Source of the DNA: Cylindrodendrum hubeiense
Lineage: Eukaryota > Ascomycota > Sordariomycetes > Hypocreales > Nectriaceae
Reading direction: 5' to 3'
Assembly: GCA_014621425.1 (NCBI GenBank)
Contig: JAANBB010000468.1
Span: 1-29,734, forward strand
DNA length: 29,734 bases
Of this stretch, positions 13,361 to 22,100 are shown piece by piece (positions within the stretch are counted from its first letter, which is position 1; every line of letters starts with the position of its first letter). The position numbers were made by a program, and so were the translations under genes. Below the pieces are notes generated by a model. The model saw nothing but the letters and a program-made list of their open reading frames with translations, was not told where the DNA came from and ran no database searches.

Positions 13361-13402
13361 TCCATGCCCCATGCCCCATGGCCCATGCCCCATGCTCCAT
13401 GG
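13361..13402. repeat. 7-bp tandem repeat, six copies (YCCATGS)
   Basis: Six consecutive 7-mers (TCCATGC, CCCATGC, CCCATGG, CCCATGC, CCCATGC, TCCATGG) form a 42-bp array. A GGGCT repeat at about 13333-13347 precedes it. It lies 810 bp upstream of the zinc-finger start codon. Because each unit contains an ATG, it is unlikely to lie within the main transcript leader. Confidence 0.85.
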
Positions 13403-13530
13403 AGGGCGGGCCCCTGGGTCCTTGGGTACCTGCTGTACATGCTGGTCCGTACATAGTAGGGCCCTAGTTGCTCGTGGCTCTAGCCTGGCTGGAGCATCCA
13501 TCTCGTCAGGACTGGGCCCAGATGCAGGTG

Positions 13531-14171
13531 CTCCTGGTGCCTTGTCTATATCTACGGTGTCGTCCCCAACCTTTCCGGACCCCAAGAAAGCCTCATAGCC
13601 CTATCCTATCACTGAATACCGGTCTTGCCTTTGGCTCTTTGCCTTGATCATCACCTTCGTTGACTTGCTTGTCTCGACGATAGTAAGATATACCCGAGAG
13701 CTCTGAGATTCCTCTTCGCGCCGCACCACCACCTCCTCCCACCTCGCTCTTCGGCACTCGCCCTTGGAGTGATTCAACACCAGACGCTATATTTTATATA
13801 TATATCGCCCAAACGAACTCCCAGTAGACATCCTACTCGGACAACTTGACTCAAATCGCGCTCGCCGCGTTGCCCAGCTACGACAACATCTCGGACCCCG
13901 CGAGACTGTCAACTCCCGCCTCGCTCCCTTGGAATGCGAAGTGGTGCAGGTGAGCTTCCTCGGCTTCCCCACTGACACTCGAGTGTTGGGTGCACGTTCA
14001 GGAACCCTGAGACCTGACCTCTGGCGCCTGCCTTTTAGATAAAGGTGATCGCATCCCGTCGTGGCTGAGCTATAAGTGCTTCAAGCCCGCACTCGCCATC
14101 GCCTTGACCAGCACCGCCTCCAGTCGCACCTCGACATCCCGCATCCTTCGCGCCTCACAACCAACCACACA
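13531..14171 (+). promoter_or_regulatory. Core promoter and leader of the zinc-finger gene
   Basis: From about 13,531 to 13,933 there is no ATG on the plus strand, and the sequence is rich in C/T runs, as in long fungal leaders. An AT-only stretch at 13788-13804 is the best TATA-box candidate in this GC-rich region. A transcript starting anywhere between 13,530 and 13,930 would meet only one upstream ATG, at 13934. The leader contains a well-formed intron (13950-14038). The exact transcription start cannot be seen. Confidence 0.5.
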
Positions 14172-14184
14172 ATGGCATCTCTGA
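13934..14184 (+). other. Splicing-dependent uORF overlapping the zinc-finger start
   Basis: The only ATG in the inferred leader is at 13934. When intron 13950-14038 is removed, it opens a 53-codon frame (13934-13949 joined to 14039-14184). The TGA stop at 14182-14184 lies 13 bases inside the main ORF, in another frame, so ribosomes using this uORF would pass the main start. In unspliced RNA the same ATG gives a 13-codon peptide that stops inside the intron. The peptide is basic and contains the run DKGDRIPSW right after the junction; I do not recognise it. The start context has G at -3. Its presence depends on the unmapped transcription start. Confidence 0.45.
13950..14038 (+). other. 5'-UTR intron of the zinc-finger gene
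   Basis: The donor is CAG|GTGAGC, the branch site CCTGACC lies about 20 nt before the acceptor, and the acceptor is CTTTTAG. The 89-nt length and all three signals match the other introns in the window. No coding sequence is interrupted except the upstream ORF. Confidence 0.7.
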
Positions 14185-16583
14185 CAGAGCAGCCCTTCGC
14201 CATGTTCCCTCCACATCACGACTCCGCCGATGAGTATGGCCACGCCGTCTACACCTCGGGCCCCATGGACGTGAGCATCCCAGCCGACGCCTACGGCTTC
14301 CACCACCAACAGCAGCTCAGCAACGGCCAAGAAGTGTTTACTACATCGATGGGATTCGAGCCCACGCTCTACGCCGAGGCCGCCCCCAACTACATGCTCA
14401 ACAACCGCTCCTCCCCCAGCATGTACGACGAGAGCGACATGAGATTGCCCTCGTCTAGCCGTTCTACTGCATCGGCGCCGTCTGCCGCATCGTCGGCCAT
14501 CGGATCTCCCGAGTCCAACCACGGCCAGATGGGCGCCGTGCCTGACTGGGCTCCCCAGGGTCTGGGGGTTCAGCCCACCATCGTCGGCAACGACTACATT
14601 GCCGGCTCAGACTTTGCTCCTTTTGCTCCCCACGGCATGGAAGAGCTCGCCTACGACTTTGGACCCACGAAGGGCTTTGTTGGTGAGTTGGATGCCTCTT
14701 CTACTACTACTATTACTTCGCCTCGTTTTCCCACTGCGCAGCAGAGGCCTCCCCGCCATTCGCTCACTTACCCCTGTCCCACTGCCACTGCTCGTTCGTC
14801 AACGTCTACTTTCAATTCTACTTCTACTTCTCTTTCGGCGCTTCCTGTTACGCAAGACGGGCTCGCCGTTGATCACCATCTGTCACTCTCTTCTTCTTCT
14901 CCCGCTGGTTCTTGTTCTTCGGCGCTATCTGGCAACTTCGTCCCCCCCACACCCACTTCCACCATTTCTTGCCCTAAGAGACGGCCTAGCCCGTCGGCTA
15001 TTTCCTCAACTGAGACATTCCGCTGGCCGTCCCAACCAGCGCGCCATTCTGTCACTCCTTCACCAAACAGACGCGCCGCTGCTTTCTTTTCTCAGAGTAG
15101 CGGCCATTTCGTTGCCCCTCTTCAGTCTTCTCCTTGGTCACCCTCGCGCATCTCATCGGACTCTACTGTTACTTCTCCGACAATGATTGCTGACTTCGCG
15201 CCTGCGACAGACCCGTCGCTCATCCACCCAGAGATTACCCGCCCACCCATGGGAATCCCCTCATACGATGCCCATTTCCAGCAGCCCACCCACCACTATC
15301 CTACCTCGCCTTCCGTTGCCGCCTCTTCGCCTCAGCCCAACATGATGCGCACCAACAGCTCCTCGCCCTTTCTCCACAACGGTCCCTTCCAGCCCACCTT
15401 CCCCAGCAGCCCTTATGGTGCCCCAATGGAGAACCACGTCCGCGCTCCTAGCATGAGCCACTTCGTCCCGGCTACTCCTGGCGACTATCCCAGCCCGGAT
15501 GACACCAACAAGGAGAAGCAGCGATGCAGCTGGCCCGACTGCGGCAAGATCTTCAAGGATCTCAAGGCTCACATGCTTACCCACCAGAACGAGCGTCCTG
15601 AGAAGTGCCCCATCCAGACATGCGAGTACCACGTTAAGGGCTTCGCTCGCAAGTATGACAAGAACCGCCATACTCTGACTCATTACAAAGGCACCATGGT
15701 GTGCGGTTTCTGCCCTGGCTCTGGCTCGGCGGCTGAGAAGTCATTTAACCGCGCCGATGTCTTCAAGCGCCACTTGACTGCCGTTCACGGTGTCGAGCAG
15801 ACTCCTCCTAACAGCCGCAAGAAGTCGGCTGCTGGCGCCAACAGTGGCAAGAAGCTTACCGGCTATGCGCCTGACGCAACTGGCAAGTGTAGCACTTGCT
15901 CGCAGACCTTCACCAACGCTCAGGACTTCTATGAGCATCTGGATGACTGTGTGCTGCGCATTGTGCAGCAAGAAGACCCCGCCGAGGCTATCAACGCCCA
16001 GCGCCTGGCTGAGGTTGAGAACGACAAGGATGTCCACCAGACTCTGGAGAAGAACAACTTACCTACGGTTACTGAGACGGCCTCAACTGAGGACGAGGAT
16101 GAGGATATCGAGACCGGTGACGAGGATGATGTCGATGATTCGTCCAAGTCCAGCCACTCGCCCATGACCAAGAAGAAGGGTAACCCTCCCAATGGCGTTC
16201 AGAAGACGCGCGGCATGACCCACTCCCGCGGCGGTGTGATGCTCACCACCAAGAGCAAGGGCCGCAAGAACCGACGCGACTATCCTTCTTCGTGGGGCTT
16301 CGACAAGGGCCAAATGACAATGAAGAAGCGCGTGATGGCTGTCTTTGATGGCCCCCGACGCCTAGCCAAGGACGACATGATGCTGTCCACCGACCACGAG
16401 GTCCGCATTAAGCTGTCTGACCCCAAGGCTTACGTGACCGACCTTGATGTTCAGACCCTGAAGCGCGCCGAGGGCTTCCTGGGAGCCACCGATGAGGAGA
16501 AGGGACCTTGGATTTCAGACGACCCCACGGCTGAGCAGCTGAACGAGATGCAGATGATGATGGACAACACCGCCACCATCTAG
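14172..16583 (+). CDS. C2H2-type zinc-finger protein, putative transcription factor
   Basis: As one open frame this encodes 803 residues; removal of a possible 528-nt intron (14683-15210) would leave 627. The start at 14172 is the first ATG in frame. The N-terminal half is low-complexity, with Gln, His and many Ser, Thr and Pro residues, as in activation regions. A compact finger block spans residues 452 to about 540. Finger 1 is C-x4-C with only nine residues before H-x3-H, finger 2 is C-x4-C-x15-H-x3-H, and finger 3 is C-x2-C-x19-H-x4-H. A fourth, C2HC-like unit is at 573-593. An Asp/Glu cluster (about 638-660), a basic Lys/Arg stretch and a conserved-looking C-terminus follow. I take it to be a nuclear DNA-binding regulator of a filamentous-fungus family, but I cannot name the orthologue or its targets. 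Leader features suggest translational control. Confidence 0.88.
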   Translation: MASLTEQPFAMFPPHHDSADEYGHAVYTSGPMDVSIPADAYGFHHQQQLSNGQEVFTTSMGFEPTLYAEAAPNYMLNNRSSPSMYDESDMRLPSSSRSTASAPSAASSAIGSPESNHGQMGAVPDWAPQGLGVQPTIVGNDYIAGSDFAPFAPHGMEELAYDFGPTKGFVGELDASSTTTITSPRFPTAQQRPPRHSLTYPCPTATARSSTSTFNSTSTSLSALPVTQDGLAVDHHLSLSSSSPAGSCSSALSGNFVPPTPTSTISCPKRRPSPSAISSTETFRWPSQPARHSVTPSPNRRAAAFFSQSSGHFVAPLQSSPWSPSRISSDSTVTSPTMIADFAPATDPSLIHPEITRPPMGIPSYDAHFQQPTHHYPTSPSVAASSPQPNMMRTNSSSPFLHNGPFQPTFPSSPYGAPMENHVRAPSMSHFVPATPGDYPSPDDTNKEKQRCSWPDCGKIFKDLKAHMLTHQNERPEKCPIQTCEYHVKGFARKYDKNRHTLTHYKGTMVCGFCPGSGSAAEKSFNRADVFKRHLTAVHGVEQTPPNSRKKSAAGANSGKKLTGYAPDATGKCSTCSQTFTNAQDFYEHLDDCVLRIVQQEDPAEAINAQRLAEVENDKDVHQTLEKNNLPTVTETASTEDEDEDIETGDEDDVDDSSKSSHSPMTKKKGNPPNGVQKTRGMTHSRGGVMLTTKSKGRKNRRDYPSSWGFDKGQMTMKKRVMAVFDGPRRLAKDDMMLSTDHEVRIKLSDPKAYVTDLDVQTLKRAEGFLGATDEEKGPWISDDPTAEQLNEMQMMMDNTATI
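14683..15210 (+). other. Possible retained intron (exitron) inside the zinc-finger CDS
   Basis: A strong donor (GTGAGT at 14683-14688), a branch site (GCTGAC at 15189-15194) and an acceptor (GACAG ending 15210) bound 528 nt. That is exactly 176 codons, with no in-frame stop. Splicing joins phase-1 exons and would read GFV-DPSLIHPE. The segment differs from its flanks: it is Ser/Thr/Pro-rich and uses many T-ending codons (TCT, ACT), whereas the flanks prefer C-ending ones. It may be ordinary coding sequence, a constitutive intron or an optional exitron. At 528 nt it would be much longer than the other introns here. The sequence alone does not decide. Confidence 0.4.
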
Positions 16584-17649
16584 ACCACCACTCCTCTACA
16601 ACCACAAAACAACAAATTATTATTAAAAGAGCATGGCACAGACGGCGCACGCGAAACTGTACTAGAATAAGGGAACTTTCTGGCGGGAGTATATTATGGG
16701 TACTGGAACGGAATTTTATGACTGGGTGGGTATGGGAACGATGAGAGGGATCTCCCAATATTTGGATTTGTGCTTGGGAGTTGACGTATCGATACCCCTG
16801 TTTTTTTCTCTCCTTATTTTCTCTCCTTGTGGTGGGCTCATCCACCAGTTGATGGCTTGACGACAAATCAATAATGGACGATTCAAAGAATCTGTGCTTT
16901 TTTTTTTTTAGCGAACGCAACACAATGGAACTACTTGTCTTGCGATGGATGCTCGGTCTCTTGTTCGTCATGATATCCTCTCCTTTACGGTCTCGTTTTT
17001 CTCGTGTCCTTGGGTGGCTGTGTAACCTCGAGCGGAACTATGCCAGAGGGGAAGTTAGGATGAAGTGTATCATTTATGGGCGGGACACAGCATGCAGCTG
17101 GGATGCAATTATGAGGGAGTCATTACAATGGAGTTTGACGGAGTTGTTTGAGGCAGAAGAGTTTATGGAGGGCAAGGGAAGTGGAACAGACCAATCCACA
17201 TTAAACTTAGTCGATGAATTGATAATGGTAACATGCCTCACACCAAAGGAGAACTCGAAGTATTGTGTGAAATGTCCCGCGAATCTTGTCTGACTTCTCG
17301 TTTCATGAATGTCGTCTCGATATCATGCCAACTCCCATGTGCCCCGCGGAAGGCGGTCGGGGTTGGCAAATTTTGCCTCTGCCCCTCCCCCACCATAATT
17401 GCGACTGTTGCTCACTCACGCGACATGACAGAACTTATTTGCCTCTTGTACATATTGGGTTTATGATAGCTTCCCTCCTTCCCTGTTTCTCTTATTCTCA
17501 TATAACCGTCTTATTCGTGCTCGTATTCAAATACAGGGATCGTCAGGCGTGAACTTCTGAGTGGAAGCGAGACGAAGCCGTCTCTCATTTTCTCGCTGGG
17601 CAGCATCACCAAAATCCTCGTCTTACATTGACGCAACCCAACTCCAACG
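16584..17649. other. Intergenic: zinc-finger 3' UTR and methyltransferase promoter
   Basis: There is no supported gene in these 1,066 bp. An A/T-rich stretch just after the stop (about 16603-16630) is a plausible 3'-end region. A 12-T run lies at 16898-16909. The only sizeable plus-strand frame (16874-17293) has no recognisable protein features. The last 90 bp before the methyltransferase start have no ATG and look like a leader. An upstream ATG at 17463 opens a 29-codon frame if transcription starts that far upstream. Confidence 0.6.
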
Positions 17650-18555
17650 ATGTCCCTGACGTGGCGCATTTCCCTCAAGAGCGACGAGGCCGAAGGTCCA
17701 GAGGACTACTTCAGCTCGTCGCTCGGCATCATCTTCCCCGACGACATCACCAACCAGCACGGCGACGCTGAGCACTCGTTGATCTACACATCGCCACACC
17801 TGTCCAAGTCGTTGCTCATCGACCTCGCCGACCCCGTCAAGGAGGACGACCGCAAGCTCTTTAGCCACTACCTTTGGAACGCCTCGCTGCTGCTGGCCGA
17901 GTTCGTCGAGTCCGACTCGCTCGGCGTGCCGCTCGACAATCCTCGCGCCGCCCAGGAGAGCCTGTCGTTTGATGTGAAGGGGCTGGATACGCTCGAGCTC
18001 GGTGCGGGCACGGCGTTGCCCAGCATCATGGGCGGACTGCTCGGTGCTCGCCGCGTCGTCGTCACGGATTACCCGGCCGAGCCTGTCCTCAAGACGCTCC
18101 GCACTAACGTTGTCCGCAACTTGCAGCCGGCCATATCCCCAGCCGGCTCATCTACTACGCCCGCAGACTCCGTGTTGGTTGAGGGTCATTCGTGGGGCGA
18201 GCTGGAAGACTCCTTCAGCACAACACACCGCCACTCGTTCGACCGTATCATCGTCGCCGACTGCCTGTGGATGCCGTGGCAGCATGCCAACCTGCACCGC
18301 AGCATCGCTTTCTTTCTGCGCGAGGCCGCCGACGCGCGCTGCTGGGTCGTCGCCGGCTTCCACACCGGTCGTGAGAAGATGCGCAGCTTCTACGACGCTG
18401 ACGCCCTGCGCGAGGTCGGCCTGGAGATCGAGCACGTCTGGGAGCGGGACTGCAATGGCGTGGAGAGACCCTGGGACACGGAGCGCGAAGATGATGTGAC
18501 GGAGCGCAAGCGGTGGCTCGTGGTTGCTGCGCTGAAATGGATCCAAATCCCTTGA
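17650..18555 (+). CDS. Family-16 (lysine/nicotinamide N-methyltransferase-like) methyltransferase
   Basis: This single-exon gene encodes 301 residues. It has the seven-beta-strand AdoMet methyltransferase fold of the Methyltransf_16 family. Visible are HYLWNAS at 73-79, which precedes motif I in this family; the AdoMet-binding motif I LELGAGTALPS at 115-125; the acidic post-I strand VTDYP at 138-142; and DRIIVADCLW at 198-207, the motif-IV region with the family's D-x-x-aromatic signature. Fungal members are often annotated as nicotinamide N-methyltransferase (Nnt1-like). Related proteins such as yeast Efm7 methylate translation elongation factor 1A, so the substrate could be a protein. I cannot decide the substrate from sequence. 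It follows the zinc-finger gene in tandem and converges with VPS3, with 644 bp between the stops. The start is the first ATG in frame, in an ATG-free leader. Confidence 0.88.
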   Translation: MSLTWRISLKSDEAEGPEDYFSSSLGIIFPDDITNQHGDAEHSLIYTSPHLSKSLLIDLADPVKEDDRKLFSHYLWNASLLLAEFVESDSLGVPLDNPRAAQESLSFDVKGLDTLELGAGTALPSIMGGLLGARRVVVTDYPAEPVLKTLRTNVVRNLQPAISPAGSSTTPADSVLVEGHSWGELEDSFSTTHRHSFDRIIVADCLWMPWQHANLHRSIAFFLREAADARCWVVAGFHTGREKMRSFYDADALREVGLEIEHVWERDCNGVERPWDTEREDDVTERKRWLVVAALKWIQIP

Positions 18556-19199
18556 ACTGGGACCCTGATATTGAAAACCCACCTGTTGCTGACCCCGCGG
18601 ATCACTTGTCTTGCCAACTTGGTCGATATTCAGAGCCAGGATGAGGACAGAAAGGGGGTCACAGCCAGCCCTTATATACCTTGCCACCAACTCTCTTCCC
18701 CTAAAGCACACCCCCGCACAAAAGCTCGCCTACATCCCTCCAAATGCCTGGCTCCCTGCGTCGATGTCAGCACCACATCGCGACCTCGCATAGCGTTGTG
18801 CTTTTCAGCTGTCCCAGCCCCGCTTGGCATGATTGGTCCTAGCCCCGGGCCCGTGGCGTCGTCGCCGCCCGCTCCGGGTTCATGGTGTGCAAAGTACGCG
18901 AGGGGGTCGTAAGACGGCGGAATGTCTGGACGAGCGGGCGTTGGGTGTCGAACGGTGGATGAGGAGAGTTAGTCGTTGAGATGGGGAAGCAAGGGTGAGA
19001 GAGATGAGGGTTGTGTGTAGGCTGGTGGATAGGATGAGTGGTTGGACGGTGCACATGAATACGATATCAAACAGTATAAATCATCTCTTCGGATATAGCC
19101 GTAAATACATCAATAGGAAGCTGACATGCAAGCGCATACGCCCGTGTCTCTCCGTCCTCAATGCACCCGTCTCTAACCACCACCCCTCTCCGTACCGTA
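18556..19199. other. Convergent intergenic region (two 3' UTRs)
   Basis: These 644 bp lie between the stop codons of the methyltransferase (+) and VPS3 (-). No gene is seen. AT-richer stretches at about 19057-19100 could hold 3'-end signals for either transcript. The two 3' UTRs may overlap in antisense. Confidence 0.6.
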
Positions 19200-22100
19200 T
19201 TAGTTGGGTGCTTCGATGCTCGGTCCCTTCTCCTCCACCTTTACGACGAGATCATAGTTGACTCGCAAGTTCTCCGCTCCACTGAGTGCCCTCGTGAGCA
19301 TGCTCTCGTGGCGCTCGCCAACAAGCCGCTTAAGAGCGCCAACGAGGAAGCCAGCCACGATTTCGACCGACCAGTTGTCGGGAATAAGCCCCAGGACCTC
19401 GTCAATCTCGAACCAACCGCCGAAGCGCTCAAGCAGCGCACCCGTCTGCTCGATGCGGTCGCTGACATCATCGATGGCGAGCAACTCGCGGAGGACGACG
19501 TGGAAAAGGCGGCGCTGCTCGTCAGCAGAGGGAGGCTCAGCAGCCGTGGCGGAGCCCGAGTCGGAACCGGAGCCAACGCGAAGGCAGTAGGAGACGGCGG
19601 TATCGTAGTCGCCGAGGTTGTGTATCAGGAGGCGCAGGGCGTCTTCGTGCTGATTGCCGCGGCCGGCGAGGATGATAGTTTCAGGGACGAGGAGGTCGGA
19701 AGGCAGGCTGGCGATCCGGTCGCGGATGCCCTCGGCGTCGTAGTCATGAGTCCCGCCGAGAAGTTGGAGGAGCCGGAGGCGGCTGTGCCAGATCTCGTTG
19801 TCCTCAGGGGCATTGTCTCGCAGGAAGTGGTGGTAAGTGGGCTTTGGGGCCTGGAGGGCCCGGTACGCCTCATAGGTTGCGATTACAATGTCTCGGCTTG
19901 TAGATGATGTCTCGAGATCTGTTACGACCACATCGAGATAGTAGGCGATGAGATCATTGACATAGGCCGTATGCCCCTTGCCGAAAACGAGGTGCTCGAG
20001 GTAGTACTTGACCGCGTCAGGGGCTTCTTCCCGGAGGAGCTCGACAACCTGGGCGGGTTCGAACTTGGGAGCTCGGCCCTTGTCTTCGGCGAAGACCTGC
20101 ACGCCCAGTTTTGGGTTGCGGTTTGCCAGCCAAATGCCGTATTCTTGGACAAGGGCCTGGCTGCTGATTTTGGCCAAGTACTCGCGAACACGCTGCTCGC
20201 CATCGCGAAACTCCTGCCCGTCATCCCGCTCGCCCTCAACGATGCGCTTCCAGGTTGCCAGCACGTCACCGGACATCTTGCGGCTTTGGTATAGTCGACT
20301 CAGGATAAAGAGGCGGTGATACGACTCGAGTAAATTGACAGCGCGGTCAAAGCAATCGACACCCTTGTCGACTACGTCGTTGAGTTCGGATCTAACGGCA
20401 CCGCCTTTGCTCAGGCCCTTAGGGGCGTGCTGGTCGATCTCAAGAAGGACGAGCAACAAAGCAGCGTCGACGGTGCGGAAGACCTCGTGCTCGTCAGGAA
20501 CACTGCCGAAGCCCTTCATCTTTCGCCACGCACCAAGGAATCGTCTCAAGAATTGCATGATTGAGGGATCCAGAGCCGAGATGGAGTCCTTTACTGCTCT
20601 TTCAAAGTCTGCACCTCGGAGGTAGGGCTCTGCTGTTTCCCTCACACCTCCATAGATCCAGATCCCTTTCTGGCCCTCAATGATCTCATTTCGAATGCCA
20701 GGAACTAGCGATAGCACGACTCTCGAATCGAGGCCGCTATCAACTAGGACTTCCTCTAATGCTTTCATCTCTGGGTCCGAGAAACGCTGCTCTTCTGAAG
20801 ATCGCAGTAGGTTCGTCAAGAGTAGAACTCCCGCCTTCTGTCGTATATAACTGAGAGTCATAAACTCCAACTCCGTCCGGGCGTCACGGCCCCGGATCGA
20901 GTTCAACATAGTAAAAATCGCTTGTCTGTCAATAAGGTGTGGATTCGCATACCCTTTTGGGCATGCATCTTGAAGGACAGCATCGAGTTGTATGAGTAGC
21001 GGGTTGCGAATTGCCCACCAGATTCGGTTGCCAGTCCAAACCACCAGCCTCGCTTCTGTTTGTGCGAGCTGTCGCGCAAACTCTTCTCCCTCTGAGATTC
21101 GAATCGCTTCCCACCCCTCGGGCAATGACTCTTCGTCTTGGGAGTCGAAGTTTTGGTCGAACAACTCCTTCTCTTTCGAGAGTTGTTCTATGGACAATGC
21201 TGTTCTCGAGTCTGACGTCTTGAGCGAAGAAGAGGCGGAAGGATCGGGACCTGCTGAGAAAGGAGTGAATCTCTTCTGACACAGCCTCTGGACAATTTCC
21301 TCAAATTTCGTTTCTTCGCTGCCGACCAGCTGGCGGATGCCATACACTCCTGCGTTCTTGGCCTCTGGTGCCTCAAGCCAATATTTCTTTGCGTTTGCTT
21401 GAGAGCCTGCATCGAACCGTTGTATCTCGAGACCATGGTGTAAGCCATCCTCAAAGTCTTTGGCCATCGAGGCTAGGACATAGCCCTCATCTTCTTCTTG
21501 AAGAGCTGATCGTGATGAAGACAAATCCCCGGAAGGACTGTGAACAACAACCTCTTTGGGGTACCTTTCGAATTCTAATGTTGGACGAGTTGGGTCGCCA
21601 TCGAGATTTACAAACATGCCGATACCTGGTTCTAAGGGGCTGGTGCCAGTAACTAGAAGGAATTCATCCGGGGTTGGGGAGGCAATATGTGGTTTGAGAA
21701 ATACCGCCCCTGGTTTTGGCCTGGGACTTGTGGACTGAGTTGGAGTTCCGGTTGGTGACGGAGCTGCTGGTAGAGGCTTGTCTAGGGATGGTCTTGGGGA
21801 AGGGCCATCGCTCGGTGGCTTCGGGCTCGTGGAAGGGACTGGCGGCGAGGGACTCTGAAAAATTTGACCCTCGCTTTCATTCGTACGATGGTCTTGTCGA
21901 CGAATGGTTCCCAATATCGCGCCACCGAGGCTTGTACTCCGACCATGGCCAAGCAAGGTAGCTGGTCTGTTTTGCGCCGATGAAGAACTTCGTAATAGAC
22001 TGCTTACGGTATCAACCGCGAGACTCTGTGCTTGCCCTAGCTCCCCAGGAGGAGTCTCTTCGAGCGCTGAGATGCTCATTAAGGGAATTTTGAGTTGTCG

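Larger units (their letters stand above)
1..13530. other. Long gene-free region (~13.5 kb)
   Basis: I find no gene I can support in this stretch. Open frames are mostly under 170 codons, overlap one another on both strands, lack the third-position C/G preference of the five real genes in the window, and match no family I recognise. The longest is a 291-codon minus-strand frame at 7969-8844. Base composition is balanced to GC-rich, so this is not an AT-rich RIP-mutated repeat relic, and I saw no transposase or reverse transcriptase fragment. It contains short tandem repeats, small palindromes (655-668, 6386-6399, 9482-9496, 12531-12545), homopolymer runs (11 C at 525-535) and a GTAC cluster at 12512-12854. 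It may be extended upstream regulatory DNA of the zinc-finger gene, may encode non-coding RNA, or may hide small multi-exon genes that cannot be recognised by eye. Confidence 0.6.

Noticed and set aside
14076..14171. 32-codon N-terminal extension of the zinc-finger protein
   Set aside because: The frame is open but has no ATG before 14172; the extension would need a GTG start, and it lies in the leader just after a 5'-UTR intron.
14599..15186. Leu-rich 195-codon frame overlapping the zinc-finger gene
   Set aside because: It is an out-of-frame reading of a T/C-rich Ser/Thr stretch; Leu and Arg richness is what CTT/CTC/TCT-type sequence gives in that frame.
16874..17293. 139-codon plus-strand ORF after the zinc-finger gene
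   Set aside because: It starts beside a 12-T run and has no domain or coding bias; it is more likely 3' UTR or intergenic sequence.
19161..19907. 248-codon plus-strand ORF antisense to the VPS3 3' end
   Set aside because: It mirrors GC-biased codons of the VPS3 helical region and shows no independent features.
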